Shown in pieces: positions 53,140 through 61,613 of a stretch of DNA of 64,000 nucleotides. Below the pieces are notes generated by a model, which saw only the letters and a program-made list of their open reading frames with translations, was not told the DNA's origin and made no database searches. The DNA lies in assembly GCA_002441545.1 (NCBI GenBank), contig DJWL01000088.1, positions 62,001 through 126,000 of the forward strand, given 5' to 3'. Position numbers and translations under genes: made by a program. This DNA is from Flavobacteriaceae bacterium UBA6231. GTDB taxonomy: Bacteria; Bacteroidota; Bacteroidia; Flavobacteriales; Flavobacteriaceae. Every line of letters begins with the position of its first letter. The stretch's first letter is position 1.

Positions 53140-54186
53140 ATGAAAATTTTCTTTATAGCTTCGGCTTTTGCCTTAGTTGGGTCTTGTTCAACTACTAAAT
53201 ATACAACTAAAGTTCAAAACTTAAAAGATAGTATTAAATTAATTGACAGCTCATTAGTTGTTAAGTATTCAAATTCCATCATATCAAAAGACCTAAAAGA
53301 ACACCTGTACACAATATCAGCCGACAGTTTTCAAGGAAGAGCAACTGGAGAATTAGGCCAAAAAATGACTGCTCAATATCTTGAAAATTATTATATCAAT
53401 CAACATATCGAATCTCCTATAAGTAAAGATAATTATTACCAAACAATACCTAAATCTTTTTTCCAGAAAGAAACAAAATCATCTGAAAATGTTTTAGCAT
53501 ACATAAAGGGTTCACAATTTCCTGAAGAAGTATTGATAATTTCAGCGCATTACGATCATTTAGGTATAACCAAAGATGGACAAATAAATAATGGTGCCGA
53601 TGATAATGCCTCCGGAACTTCTGCCCTTATGGAAATTGCACAAGCGTTTAAAATAGCACAAAATGAAGGATTTACTCCAAAAAGAAGTGTTTTATTTCTG
53701 CATGTAACCGCAGAAGAAATTGGAAAATTAGGATCAGAATTCTACGCTAAAAACCCCGTTTTTCCTTTAGAAAACACTATTGCAGACTTGAATATTGATA
53801 TGATTGGTCGTTTTGATGACGCACATATAAATAACAAAAATTACATTTATTTACTTGGGGCAGACAGATTAAGTACTGAACTACATTATCTTTCAGAAAA
53901 AGTTAATAAAACCTTTTGCAACTTAACTTTAGATTATAAGTATAACGCAGAAAATGATAGTAATCGATTCTATGAACGATCAGATCATTATAATTTTGCA
54001 ATACATGATATTCCAGTAATTTTTTATTTTACTGGCGAACATGAAGATTATCATAAACCTACTGACACCAGTGATAAAATTGATTTTGAATTATTAGCAA
54101 AGCGTACAAAACTAATTTTTGCCACTGCATGGGAATTAGCAAATCTTGATCATCGAATAAAGGTTGATTATGGAATCATTTATTAA
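53140..54186 (+). CDS. M28 family zinc peptidase lipoprotein (first of a pair)
   Basis: A 348-aa peptidase with a lipoprotein signal (FALVGSC, lipidated cysteine at about 15). M28 dizinc ligands are intact: H in ISAHYDH, bridging D in NNGADDNASG, E-E in TAEEIGKLGS, D in NIDMIGR, and H in EDYHKPTD. An in-frame TTG at 53113 is 27 bases upstream; the ATG gives a clean signal peptide. The neighbour at 54197 is a close paralogue, ten bases away. Substrate: secreted or cell-surface peptides. Confidence 0.9.
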   Translation: MKIFFIASAFALVGSCSTTKYTTKVQNLKDSIKLIDSSLVVKYSNSIISKDLKEHLYTISADSFQGRATGELGQKMTAQYLENYYINQHIESPISKDNYYQTIPKSFFQKETKSSENVLAYIKGSQFPEEVLIISAHYDHLGITKDGQINNGADDNASGTSALMEIAQAFKIAQNEGFTPKRSVLFLHVTAEEIGKLGSEFYAKNPVFPLENTIADLNIDMIGRFDDAHINNKNYIYLLGADRLSTELHYLSEKVNKTFCNLTLDYKYNAENDSNRFYERSDHYNFAIHDIPVIFYFTGEHEDYHKPTDTSDKIDFELLAKRTKLIFATAWELANLDHRIKVDYGIIY

Positions 54187-54196
54187 AATTTAAATA

Positions 54197-55213
54197 ATGA
54201 AGAATGCATTAATTTTATTAAGTTTTTTAAGTTTACATTCCTGTACAGCTCAAGATAACACACTTATTTCAACTGAAAAAGATATTACAAAATATGTAAA
54301 TTCAATAACATCAGAAGAACTTAGAGAAGCACTTTATGTATATGCTTCTGATGAATTTGAAGGAAGAAAAACAGGTGAACCTGGTCAAAAAAAAGCAATT
54401 GAGTTTATTAAAGAACACTATGTAAATGACCATATTCTTTCTCCATTAGGGAACGATGATTATTTTCAAGAAATTCCAGAATCATTTTTTAAAGCTGGCA
54501 TTAAGGCTTCAGAAAATGTTGTAGCATATATAAAAGGTACTGAAAAACCAGATGAAGTTCTTATTATTTCTGCCCATTTAGATCATATAGGAATTTCAAA
54601 TGATGGACAAATAAATAATGGCGCAGATGATGATGGTTCTGGCACAGTTGCGATTTTAGAAATTGCTGAAGCTTTTAAAGAGGCTGCCAATGATTGGCAT
54701 GGTCCAAAACGCTCCATAGTATTTCTTCATGTAACAGGTGAAGAATTAGGATTGTATGGGTCTCGTTATTATACAGATGTTAATCCTATTTTTCCACTTA
54801 AAAATACAATTGCCAACTTAAATATTGACATGATTGGCAGAATTGACCCTAAACATACAGATAACCCAAATTATATTTATTTAATTGGTTCAGACAAGCT
54901 AAGTACAGAGTTGCATAATATTTCTGAAGCAGTTAATAAGAAATATTATGATATGGAATTAGATTATACTTATAACGACGATAATGATCCAAATAGGTTT
55001 TATTATAGATCTGACCATTTTAATTTTGCAAAAAATAATATTCCTGTTATTTTTTATTTCAATGGCACTCATACCGATTACCATAAACCATCAGACACTC
55101 CTGATAAAATAGATTATGGGATGTTAGAAAAAAGAACAAGATTAATCTTTACAACAGCTTGGGAACTTGCCAATAGAGATAAACGAATTGTGGTTGATAA
55201 AGTAACTAATTAA
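54197..55213 (+). CDS. M28 family zinc peptidase lipoprotein (second of a pair)
   Basis: A 338-aa peptidase with lipoprotein signal (LSFLSLHSCTAQ). All five ligand motifs are present: ISAHLDH, NNGADDDGSG, TGEELGLYGS, NIDMIGR and TDYHKPSD. It shares long blocks with the upstream gene (EEVLIISAH versus DEVLIISAH; IPVIFYF in both), clear evidence of tandem duplication. The two differ in the N-terminal 70 residues, so they may have different substrates. Confidence 0.92.
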   Translation: MKNALILLSFLSLHSCTAQDNTLISTEKDITKYVNSITSEELREALYVYASDEFEGRKTGEPGQKKAIEFIKEHYVNDHILSPLGNDDYFQEIPESFFKAGIKASENVVAYIKGTEKPDEVLIISAHLDHIGISNDGQINNGADDDGSGTVAILEIAEAFKEAANDWHGPKRSIVFLHVTGEELGLYGSRYYTDVNPIFPLKNTIANLNIDMIGRIDPKHTDNPNYIYLIGSDKLSTELHNISEAVNKKYYDMELDYTYNDDNDPNRFYYRSDHFNFAKNNIPVIFYFNGTHTDYHKPSDTPDKIDYGMLEKRTRLIFTTAWELANRDKRIVVDKVTN

Positions 55214-55226
55214 TTCTATATAAAAT

Positions 55227-55256
55227 AAAAAAGCCTGCATAAATGCAAGCTTTGAA
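55227..55256 (+). terminator. Terminator between the M28 pair and cspA-like gene
   Basis: AAAGC, one mismatch, TGCAT and its inverse ATGCA, mismatch, GCTTT form a hairpin at 55230-55253 with a 2-base loop. Located between convergent genes. Confidence 0.6.
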
Positions 55257-55278
55257 ATCTTAAAAAAATTAATAGCGC

Positions 55279-55473
55279 TTATTTTATAACTTTCACGTTA
55301 ACTGCGTTTAATCCTTTTTTACCTTCTTTCAATTCAAATTCTACTTTGTTACCTTCTGTAATTTTGTCAATTAAACCAGACACGTGCACGAAATACTCAT
55401 TTGAAGAACCACTTTCAATTATAAATCCAAATCCCTTAGATTCATTGAAGAACTTTACTGTACCGTTTTTCAC
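55279..55473 (-). CDS. Cold-shock domain protein
   Basis: A 64-aa single OB-fold nucleic-acid chaperone. RNP1 KGFGFI is at residues 13-18 and RNP2 YFVHVS at about 27-32, both complete. It binds single-stranded RNA or DNA and prevents structure at low temperature. It has a near-perfect promoter directly upstream and a short leader of about 20 bases, so a long cold-shock leader is absent. Confidence 0.95.
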   Translation of the reverse strand: MKNGTVKFFNESKGFGFIIESGSSNEYFVHVSGLIDKITEGNKVEFELKEGKKGLNAVNVKVIK

Positions 55474-55499
55474 TAGACTTTAAATATTATTAATAATAA

Positions 55500-55532
55500 C
55501 AAATATAAAACTATTAACTTTTAATTAACAAA
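55500..55532 (-). promoter_or_regulatory. Promoter of the cold-shock gene
   Basis: On the minus strand TTTG (55532-55529), 21-base spacer, TATATTTG (55507-55500): both boxes match the Bacteroidota consensus. Predicted start near 55494. Confidence 0.75.
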
Positions 55533-55616
55533 TTTATTTTCAATCATTAAGAGTTATTATTATAAGCCGAATAATATTTAAAATTGTATCTTTATGTATA
55601 ACCTTAAATATAAATA

Positions 55617-55856
55617 ATGATGGAATCAAACTATATAAAAATATTTACAGGTAGTTTTATTATTGTACAACACATAACTGATAATCTTAAAGAAATAGGC
55701 ATAAACTCTATTGTAAAAGACGATACTGAATCTGCAAGACTAGCTGGTTTTGGCGGAGGTATAGTTCCTGGATTTCAAGAAATCTTTGTAAATAAAGACG
55801 AATTAGATAAAGCAATACCCATAGTTGAAGAGATTTTAGCCAGCATTAAAGACTAA
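55617..55856 (+). CDS. DUF2007 family protein
   Basis: A 79-aa ferredoxin-like DUF2007 protein: YIKIFTGSFIIVQHITDNLK, EIGINSIVKDDTESARLAGF and DKAIPIVEEILASI cover the usual beta-alpha-beta order. The family is annotated as putative signal-transducing, with no proven role. Two ATG codons in a row at 55617 and 55620 leave a one-residue uncertainty of start. Confidence 0.88.
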   Translation: MMESNYIKIFTGSFIIVQHITDNLKEIGINSIVKDDTESARLAGFGGGIVPGFQEIFVNKDELDKAIPIVEEILASIKD

Positions 55857-55883
55857 ATTTTCTTTAACTAAAATTATTTAAGT

Positions 55884-57503
55884 TTAAACCGTATACATTT
55901 GTGTGCGTAATTCTTTTATTTTTGGATCTTGCATATACTCATCAAAAGTTGTGTATCTGTCAATAATACCATTTGGTGTTAACTCAATAACTCTGTTTGC
56001 AACAGTTTGAGCAAACTCATGGTCATGGGTTGTAAACAAAATAGTCCCTTTAAAGTTTGTTAATGAGTTATTAAATGCCGTAATACTTTCTAAATCTAAA
56101 TGGTTTGTAGGTTCATCAAGCATTAAAACATTGGCTCTTAACATCATCATTCTACTTAGCATGCAACGCACTTTTTCTCCACCTGAAAGTACATTAGACT
56201 TTTTTAGTGCCTCTTCTCCACTAAAAATCATTTTACCCAAAAACCCGCGAATATAAACTTCTTCTCGCTCTTCATCGGTTGTAGCCCATTGACGTAACCA
56301 GTCAACCAATGTTAAACTGTTATTGAAAAACTCGGCATTATCAAGTGGTAAATAAGATTGCGTTGTTGTAATTCCCCATGAAAATTCTCCTGCTTCCGCT
56401 TTTTCTTTATTATTTAATATTTGATAAAATGCCGTTGTTGCTCTTGAATCTTTAGAATAAACAACAACTTTGTCTCCTTTAGCTAAGTTTAAATCGATGT
56501 TTTTAAATAATAATTCGCCATCAATGGAAGCCTGTAAACCATGTACATTTAAAATTTGATCACCAGCTTCCCTATCACGTTCAAAAATAATCGCAGGATA
56601 ACGACGACTTGTTGGCCTAATATCAGATATATTCAACTTATCAATCATCTTTTTTCGGCTTGTTGCTTGTTTACTTTTAGCAACGTTTGCAGAAAATCTT
56701 CTTATAAATTCTTCTAATTCTTTTTTCTTTTCTTCAGCTTTTTTATTTTGTTGAGAGCGTTGACGAGCAGCTAACTGTGAAGATTCATACCAAAAGGTAT
56801 AGTTACCGGAATAATGATTAATTTTTCCAAAATCAATATCAGAAATATGTGTACAAACTGCATCCAAAAAGTGACGGTCGTGCGAAACAACAATGACACA
56901 ATTTTCATAGTTTGCTAAAAAATTTTCTAACCAAGAAATGGTTTCATAATCTAAATCGTTGGTAGGCTCATCCATGATCAAAACATCAGGATTTCCAAAT
57001 AAGGCTTGAGCTAATAATACCCTAACTTTTTGTTTTCCATCAAGATCTTTCATTAAGGTATAATGAAATTCTTCTTTTATTTCTAAATTAGAAAGCATTG
57101 CTGCAGCATCACTATCTGCATTCCAACCATTCATTTCTTCAAACTGAACTTGAAGCTCTCCAATTTTATCAGCATTTTCATCAGAATAGTTTGCATATAA
57201 AGCATCCATTTCTGTTTTTATTTTGAATAATGGTTTATTTCCCATTAAAACGGTTTCTAAAACGGTATGCTCATCGTATAGATTATGATTTTGTTCTAAT
57301 ACAGACATACGTTTACCTGCCTCTAAAGAAACCTGTCCTGAAGTTGGATCTTGTTTACCAGAAATAATTTTTAAAAACGTAGATTTTCCAGAACCATTTG
57401 CTCCAATAATACCATAACAATTTCCTTGATTGAAAGTTGTATTCACTTCATCAAATAAAATACGCTTGCCAAATTGAACAGAAAGATTTGAAACTGATAA
57501 CAT
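55884..57503 (-). CDS. ABC-F family ATPase (YbiT-like)
   Basis: A 539-aa ribosome-associated ATPase with two ABC domains and no membrane part. Walker A of domain 1 is IIGANGSGKST; LDGKQKVRVLLAQALFG is its degenerate signature; domain 2 has the non-standard VVYSKDSRATT in place of Walker A, and a normal LSGGEKVRCMLSRMMM with MLDEPTNHLD. The loss of the GKST in domain 2 matches the YbiT subgroup. It is thought to relieve ribosome stalling. Single gene with a 336-base upstream gap. Confidence 0.9.
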   Translation of the reverse strand: MLSVSNLSVQFGKRILFDEVNTTFNQGNCYGIIGANGSGKSTFLKIISGKQDPTSGQVSLEAGKRMSVLEQNHNLYDEHTVLETVLMGNKPLFKIKTEMDALYANYSDENADKIGELQVQFEEMNGWNADSDAAAMLSNLEIKEEFHYTLMKDLDGKQKVRVLLAQALFGNPDVLIMDEPTNDLDYETISWLENFLANYENCVIVVSHDRHFLDAVCTHISDIDFGKINHYSGNYTFWYESSQLAARQRSQQNKKAEEKKKELEEFIRRFSANVAKSKQATSRKKMIDKLNISDIRPTSRRYPAIIFERDREAGDQILNVHGLQASIDGELLFKNIDLNLAKGDKVVVYSKDSRATTAFYQILNNKEKAEAGEFSWGITTTQSYLPLDNAEFFNNSLTLVDWLRQWATTDEEREEVYIRGFLGKMIFSGEEALKKSNVLSGGEKVRCMLSRMMMLRANVLMLDEPTNHLDLESITAFNNSLTNFKGTILFTTHDHEFAQTVANRVIELTPNGIIDRYTTFDEYMQDPKIKELRTQMYTV

Positions 57504-57839
57504 AAATGTTGCTTTTTAAATTTTACTCAGATATTTATTTTCGTTGATTATATCTTAATGAACTTACAAAACATAAGTGATGTTCTTTTAAACACACCCT
57601 TTTGTAAGTTTGCGCAAAAGTAGAAAAATCAAACCGTTAGACGAAACATCCTTCATTTATTTTTAAAAGTCTTTTATATATAAAAAAATCAACTGAAAAA
57701 TGATATAATATATTGAATATTAAAACTCTATAACTTAATGTGAAATATTTAACAACGTATTAACAACACATCTTAATTGCAACTCATAAATTTGTACAAT
57801 TATGGCTAAAATAAAACATGCCACTGAGGGAAAAGATCT
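57504..57839 (+). other. 336-base gap between divergent genes
   Basis: Carries the -7 box TAAATTTG at 57787-57794 and a 13-codon reading frame (57802-57843, MAKIKHATEGKDL) whose stop overlaps the ATG of the next gene by four bases. On the left no full promoter pair was found for the ABC-F gene, only a TACTTTTG box on the minus strand at 57615-57622. Confidence 0.5.
57787..57794 (+). promoter_or_regulatory. Candidate -7 box for the thioredoxin-fold lipoprotein gene
   Basis: TAAATTTG, a perfect -7 box, with transcription expected near 57800 and a leader of about 40 bases. No TTG at the proper -33 distance was seen. Confidence 0.45.
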
Positions 57840-59249
57840 ATGAAAGTTTTTATATATAGTTTAATTATTGCTTTTTCAGTATTTACTTGCAAAAATGATA
57901 AGGAAAATTATGCAGTTTTAGGAGGAGAAATAATTAATCCAAATAACGATTTTGTTGTTATTTTAAAATCTGAATGTGTTTTAGACACTGTTAAACTTGA
58001 CAGCTACAACAGGTTTATATATAAAATTAATGATCTACAACCAGGGTTTTACACTTTTAGGCATGGTAGTGAAATACAAATGGTTTTTTTAGAACCCAAT
58101 GATAGTATTATGTTTAGACTTAATACTTTTGATTTTGATGAATCCTTGGTATATTCAGGCGATGGTTCTAAAAAAAATAATTACTTTATAAATGAGTTTT
58201 TACAAAATGAGGTTATTGAAAAAGAAATCTTTCAACTATGTCAACTAAATCCTGTTGATTTTGAAAACAAGATAAATTTAATTAAAGCTAATAAAATTAA
58301 AGAGCTTAAAGAGTTTATTAATGATAACAAATCTACAAATTTGTTTAAAGAAATTGCCGAGGCTAATATTAATTATAGCTATTATACTAGTAAAGAAATT
58401 TATCCTATTATAAATTATAGCTCTACCAAGAGAAATATAATTAATGATTTACCCAAGGGGTTTTACGATTACAGGAAAGATGTTGATTATAATAATGAAG
58501 GTTATCAAGACTACTTAAGTTATAATTCGTTTTTAAGAACCAACTTTAATAATCTTGCCCTTGAAAAACATTTACACCATTCGCAAGACAATCATTTTAA
58601 TAGTAAATCTATATGCTATAATCTTGATAGGCTTAATTTAATTGATAGCTTAGTTACAAATCATTCTATAAAAAATGATTTGCTTTATTATTTTACTATG
58701 TCTTTTTTAAACAAGAATAATGATATTGAAAACAATGATAAGCTAACAAAATTCTTTTTAAGTAAAAGTACCAACAAGAAAAATAACGAAATCATTTCCA
58801 ATCTTACTGAGTCCATAAATAATTTAAAACCAGGTGAAATATTCCCTAACATTGACCTTGTTAACAATGAGAATTCTGGATTAAATTTCAATGATTTAAT
58901 AAAAAAACCAACAGCTATATATTTTTGGTCTCATAATTTTTATGACCACTTTAAAGATAGTCATTACAAAGTGAATGAATTAAAAGAAAAATATCCTGAA
59001 ATTAATTTTATAGCTGTAAATATTGACAATGATGATGTTAAAACATGGAAAAACTCTCTTAACAAAAACAACTTTCCATTAGCAAACGAATATCGTTTTA
59101 AAAACCCTGAAGAATCAATGCATACTTTAGCAATTTACCCTATGACTAAAGTTATAATTATTGATAAAAATAATATTATAGTGAACAGTAATTCTAACAT
59201 GTTTTCAAGTAATTTTGAAGAACAGCTTTTAGGATTAATAAACAAATAA
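57840..59249 (+). CDS. TlpA-like lipoprotein with thioredoxin fold lacking CxxC
   Basis: A 469-aa exported protein. The start shows a lipoprotein signal ending FSVFTCKND (cysteine at about 17). Residues about 25-120 look like DUF4369 (GEIINPNNDFVVILKSE), a long middle region is helical, and the last 150 residues are a thioredoxin fold (KPTAIYFWSHNFYDHFKDSH, then INFIAVNIDNDDVKTW and YPMTKVIII). Where TlpA proteins have WCxxC, this protein has WSHNFYD, so it cannot act as a disulfide oxidoreductase. It may bind or sense instead. Single gene with terminator. Confidence 0.83.
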   Translation: MKVFIYSLIIAFSVFTCKNDKENYAVLGGEIINPNNDFVVILKSECVLDTVKLDSYNRFIYKINDLQPGFYTFRHGSEIQMVFLEPNDSIMFRLNTFDFDESLVYSGDGSKKNNYFINEFLQNEVIEKEIFQLCQLNPVDFENKINLIKANKIKELKEFINDNKSTNLFKEIAEANINYSYYTSKEIYPIINYSSTKRNIINDLPKGFYDYRKDVDYNNEGYQDYLSYNSFLRTNFNNLALEKHLHHSQDNHFNSKSICYNLDRLNLIDSLVTNHSIKNDLLYYFTMSFLNKNNDIENNDKLTKFFLSKSTNKKNNEIISNLTESINNLKPGEIFPNIDLVNNENSGLNFNDLIKKPTAIYFWSHNFYDHFKDSHYKVNELKEKYPEINFIAVNIDNDDVKTWKNSLNKNNFPLANEYRFKNPEESMHTLAIYPMTKVIIIDKNNIIVNSNSNMFSSNFEEQLLGLINK

Positions 59250-59262
59250 TAAATATAAAATA

Positions 59263-59300
59263 AGCAAAAAGCCTCAAACTAAAATTTGAGGCTTTTTGCT
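59263..59300 (+). terminator. Long bidirectional terminator
   Basis: AGCAAAAAGCCTCAAA (59263-59278) pairs perfectly over 16 bp with TTTGAGGCTTTTTGCT (59285-59300) around a 6-base loop. It serves the lipoprotein gene and the convergent transaldolase/FSA gene. Confidence 0.92.
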
Positions 59301-59316
59301 TTTATACAGTAGTATT

Positions 59317-59970
59317 TTAATTTCCTTTTTTGTAATCGGCTAAAAACTGTGCCAGACCACTATCTGTTAACGGATGTTTTAATAACCCTTCAATAGCACT
59401 TAAAGGTCCTGTCATAACATCGGCTCCTAACTTTGCGCAATCAATAATATGCATTGTATGACGAACTGATGCTGCTAAAATTTGAGTTTCAAATTCATAA
59501 TTATCATAAATGTGTCTTATTTCTGAAATCAGGTTTAAACCGTCTGTTGAAATATCATCTAGTCTACCTATAAAAGGAGATACGTAAGTAGCCCCAGCTT
59601 TTGCTGCCAATAAAGCTTGTCCTGGAGAAAACACTAAAGTAACATTTGTTTTAATGCCTTTTTCAGAGAAATATTTACAAGCTTTAATACCATCTTTTAT
59701 CATTGGCAATTTAACTACAATTTGATCATGTAATTCAGCCAATGCTTCTCCTTCTCTTACCATGCCTTCAAAATCTGTGGCTATCACTTCTGCACTAACA
59801 TCACCATCAACAATATTACAAATAGCAACGTAGTGTTTCATAATATTATCATGCCCAGTAATACCTTCTTTCGCCATTAATGACGGATTGGTTGTAACTC
59901 CATCAAGAACTCCAAGTTCTTGGGCTTCTTTAATTTGGCCGAGATTGGCCGTATCAATAAAAAATTTCAT
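59317..59970 (-). CDS. Transaldolase/fructose-6-phosphate aldolase (TalC/FSA type)
   Basis: A 217-aa class I aldolase of the short TalC/FSA branch. GVTTNPSLMAKEG, the Schiff-base lysine in VVKLP, GIKTNVTLVFSPGQALLAAKAGATYVSPFIGR spread across the chain, and ADVMTGPLSAIEGLLKHPLT are the family signatures. Acts in the non-oxidative pentose phosphate pathway or cleaves fructose 6-phosphate; the two activities cannot be separated by eye. Cytosolic, decamer in known cases. Confidence 0.93.
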   Translation of the reverse strand: MKFFIDTANLGQIKEAQELGVLDGVTTNPSLMAKEGITGHDNIMKHYVAICNIVDGDVSAEVIATDFEGMVREGEALAELHDQIVVKLPMIKDGIKACKYFSEKGIKTNVTLVFSPGQALLAAKAGATYVSPFIGRLDDISTDGLNLISEIRHIYDNYEFETQILAASVRHTMHIIDCAKLGADVMTGPLSAIEGLLKHPLTDSGLAQFLADYKKGN

Positions 59971-60080
59971 TAAAATAGTTGTTTAGGTTTTGCTAAAAAA
60001 TAATGACAAATTTACGATAATTAGAAACTGAATTAGGTTATTAATAGAAAGAATAAATTAAAAGAATAATTTGAATAAGC

Positions 60081-60506
60081 TTAATTTACTATTATAGTAT
60101 AGGTTTTACTGGTTGCCTCATTACATAATCCGTCACAATCATTATAATTACTCTCACAATCTTCACTATAATTATATTTTTGCTCTGCACTTAGTCTAAC
60201 TGTAAATTTATAATTACCAGAAACTAAGGGTCTCCCTTCTAAAATAATGCTCCTATAATCAATAATATATTCAATTCCGTCAGGTAATTCACCATCAATA
60301 TGAAAGTAATAATTATAACTATTATCTAATGGTTCATTTTTAATATCAGCAGTGATTTTTTCGCTATATAGTTGATTAACATAAGCTACAGCTAGTTTTC
60401 TGTCGGATAATTCTGGACGCTTATTTATTATACACTCTAAGATGTCTTGGCAACTACAAAATAAAAAAAAGGTTACCAACAAGGTTCGTGAAAGTACTTT
60501 TATCAT
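60081..60506 (-). CDS. Lipoprotein with putative Ig-like (He_PIG) domain
   Basis: A 141-aa lipoprotein: signal ends LFCSCQD, with the lipid cysteine at about 19. The rest resembles a single He_PIG-type Ig fold with GELPDGIEYI, then ILEGRPLVSGNYKFTVRLSA, the LP-G and SG-Y-FTV pattern of that family. Four extra cysteines near the C-terminus (CESNYNDCDGLC) could form disulfides. Function unknown, probably surface adhesion or scaffold. Confidence 0.7.
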   Translation of the reverse strand: MIKVLSRTLLVTFFLFCSCQDILECIINKRPELSDRKLAVAYVNQLYSEKITADIKNEPLDNSYNYYFHIDGELPDGIEYIIDYRSIILEGRPLVSGNYKFTVRLSAEQKYNYSEDCESNYNDCDGLCNEATSKTYTIIVN

Positions 60507-60554
60507 AAGTAGTTAATTTAAAAAAGTCAACAACCTAAGATATGTTAAAATCTT

Positions 60555-61358
60555 TTATAATTTATAATGCTTTAGCAATAACTTTTCATACACTTTATCT
60601 GGTAAAATACGCTTTAAAAAAATAGAAAATTTTTGCATGAATGCACCAACTTTATAATGAATTTTTGGAGTTTCAGTATTAATTATTTTAAATATTGCTT
60701 CCGCCATCACATCTGGATTACTTCCATTATCAACATGAGCATTCATTAATTCTAAAGTGTTTCCATAAGGTTTGTTATAAGGAGAATCTTTTAAAAGCGG
60801 ACTATGATATCTTCCTGCAGCAATATTAGTTGCAAAATCCCCTGGAGCCACATTAGTCATTTGAATATTAAAATCTTTTAACTCCATTCTAAAGGCTTCT
60901 GTAACCAATTCAAGAGCACCTTTACTGGCGCTATAAATACCTCTGTAAGGTAAACCCATGTAACCAGCAATAGACGTTATGTTTATAATTAACCCTGTGT
61001 TTTGAATGCGCATTTGCGGTAAAACCGATTTAATAACATTGATAGGTCCGAAAAAATTTGTTTCAAAATTGGCTTTAATCTCTGCTTCTGGAATTTCTTC
61101 AATAGGTCCAGTAATTCCAACTCCTGCATTATTGATAAGTATATCCAAGCACCCTTCTTTTTCAATAACTGTTTCTACGGCACTCCAAATAGATTTTAAG
61201 TCTTTTACATCCATGGTAAGAATAGTAAATTTACTAGATTCATAACGTTCAGGATTTCTACTTGTACCGTAAACGGTATAACCTTTATCACATAAAAACT
61301 CACCAATAGATTTCCCTATTCCAGAGGAACCACCAGTAATTAAAACAACCTTAGACAT
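60555..61358 (-). CDS. SDR family oxidoreductase
   Basis: Classical short-chain dehydrogenase of 267 aa. NAD(P) loop GGSSGIGKS, NNAG at ILINNAGVG, and catalytic Y-x3-K in YSASKGALELV are all intact. A longer reading from 61436 would run into the SRP RNA gene and has no sensible N-terminus; ATG 61358 gives MSKVVLITGGSSG. Substrate unknown. Confidence 0.92.
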   Translation of the reverse strand: MSKVVLITGGSSGIGKSIGEFLCDKGYTVYGTSRNPERYESSKFTILTMDVKDLKSIWSAVETVIEKEGCLDILINNAGVGITGPIEEIPEAEIKANFETNFFGPINVIKSVLPQMRIQNTGLIINITSIAGYMGLPYRGIYSASKGALELVTEAFRMELKDFNIQMTNVAPGDFATNIAAGRYHSPLLKDSPYNKPYGNTLELMNAHVDNGSNPDVMAEAIFKIINTETPKIHYKVGAFMQKFSIFLKRILPDKVYEKLLLKHYKL

Positions 61359-61424
61359 ATATTTCTTTGTAAATAAGAATGTAAAGTTACTATTGTAAAA
61401 ACATTTAAGGAAAGAAAAAGGCAT

Positions 61425-61526
61425 AAAAAAAGGCAAGCTACCTACATCACACCGCTACGACCATTTACCTTTGCTTCGTTCCCGACCTGGAGGATTCAAC
61501 AGGAGCTGGTTGTGTAGGACTTGCCG
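61425..61526 (-). ncRNA. ffs: Signal recognition particle RNA (4.5S type)
   Basis: Minus-strand RNA of about 100 bases. GGCAAG and CTTGCC pair at the ends, and the conserved apical part carries CAGGTCGGGAACGAAGCAA with the GGAA-type tetraloop (GGGAAC) and the asymmetric loop that binds Ffh. No Alu domain: the small bacterial form. Followed by a seven-base T-run in RNA sense at 61431-61425, and preceded by a full promoter at 61531-61560. Confidence 0.93.
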
Positions 61527-61530
61527 GGTG

Positions 61531-61560
61531 CAAAGATACAACCTTTTAAAATTTTCACAA
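61531..61560 (-). promoter_or_regulatory. Promoter of the SRP RNA gene
   Basis: On the minus strand TTG (61560-61558), 19-base spacer, TATCTTTG (61538-61531), a few bases before the predicted 5' end of the RNA. Confidence 0.8.
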
Positions 61561-61613
61561 TGATTTTTTAAACTGATTTTAAATAAATATCTTGCTTAAA
61601 ATTTACAAACAAA

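Noticed and set aside
60007..60014. -7-like box (TAAATTTG, minus strand) before the transaldolase gene
   Set aside because: No -33 partner at a proper distance; such 8-mers are frequent in AT-rich DNA.
61359..61436. N-terminal extension of the SDR gene
   Set aside because: It runs into the 3' end of the SRP RNA gene and encodes a Phe-rich peptide with no family match; the ATG at 61358 starts the normal fold.
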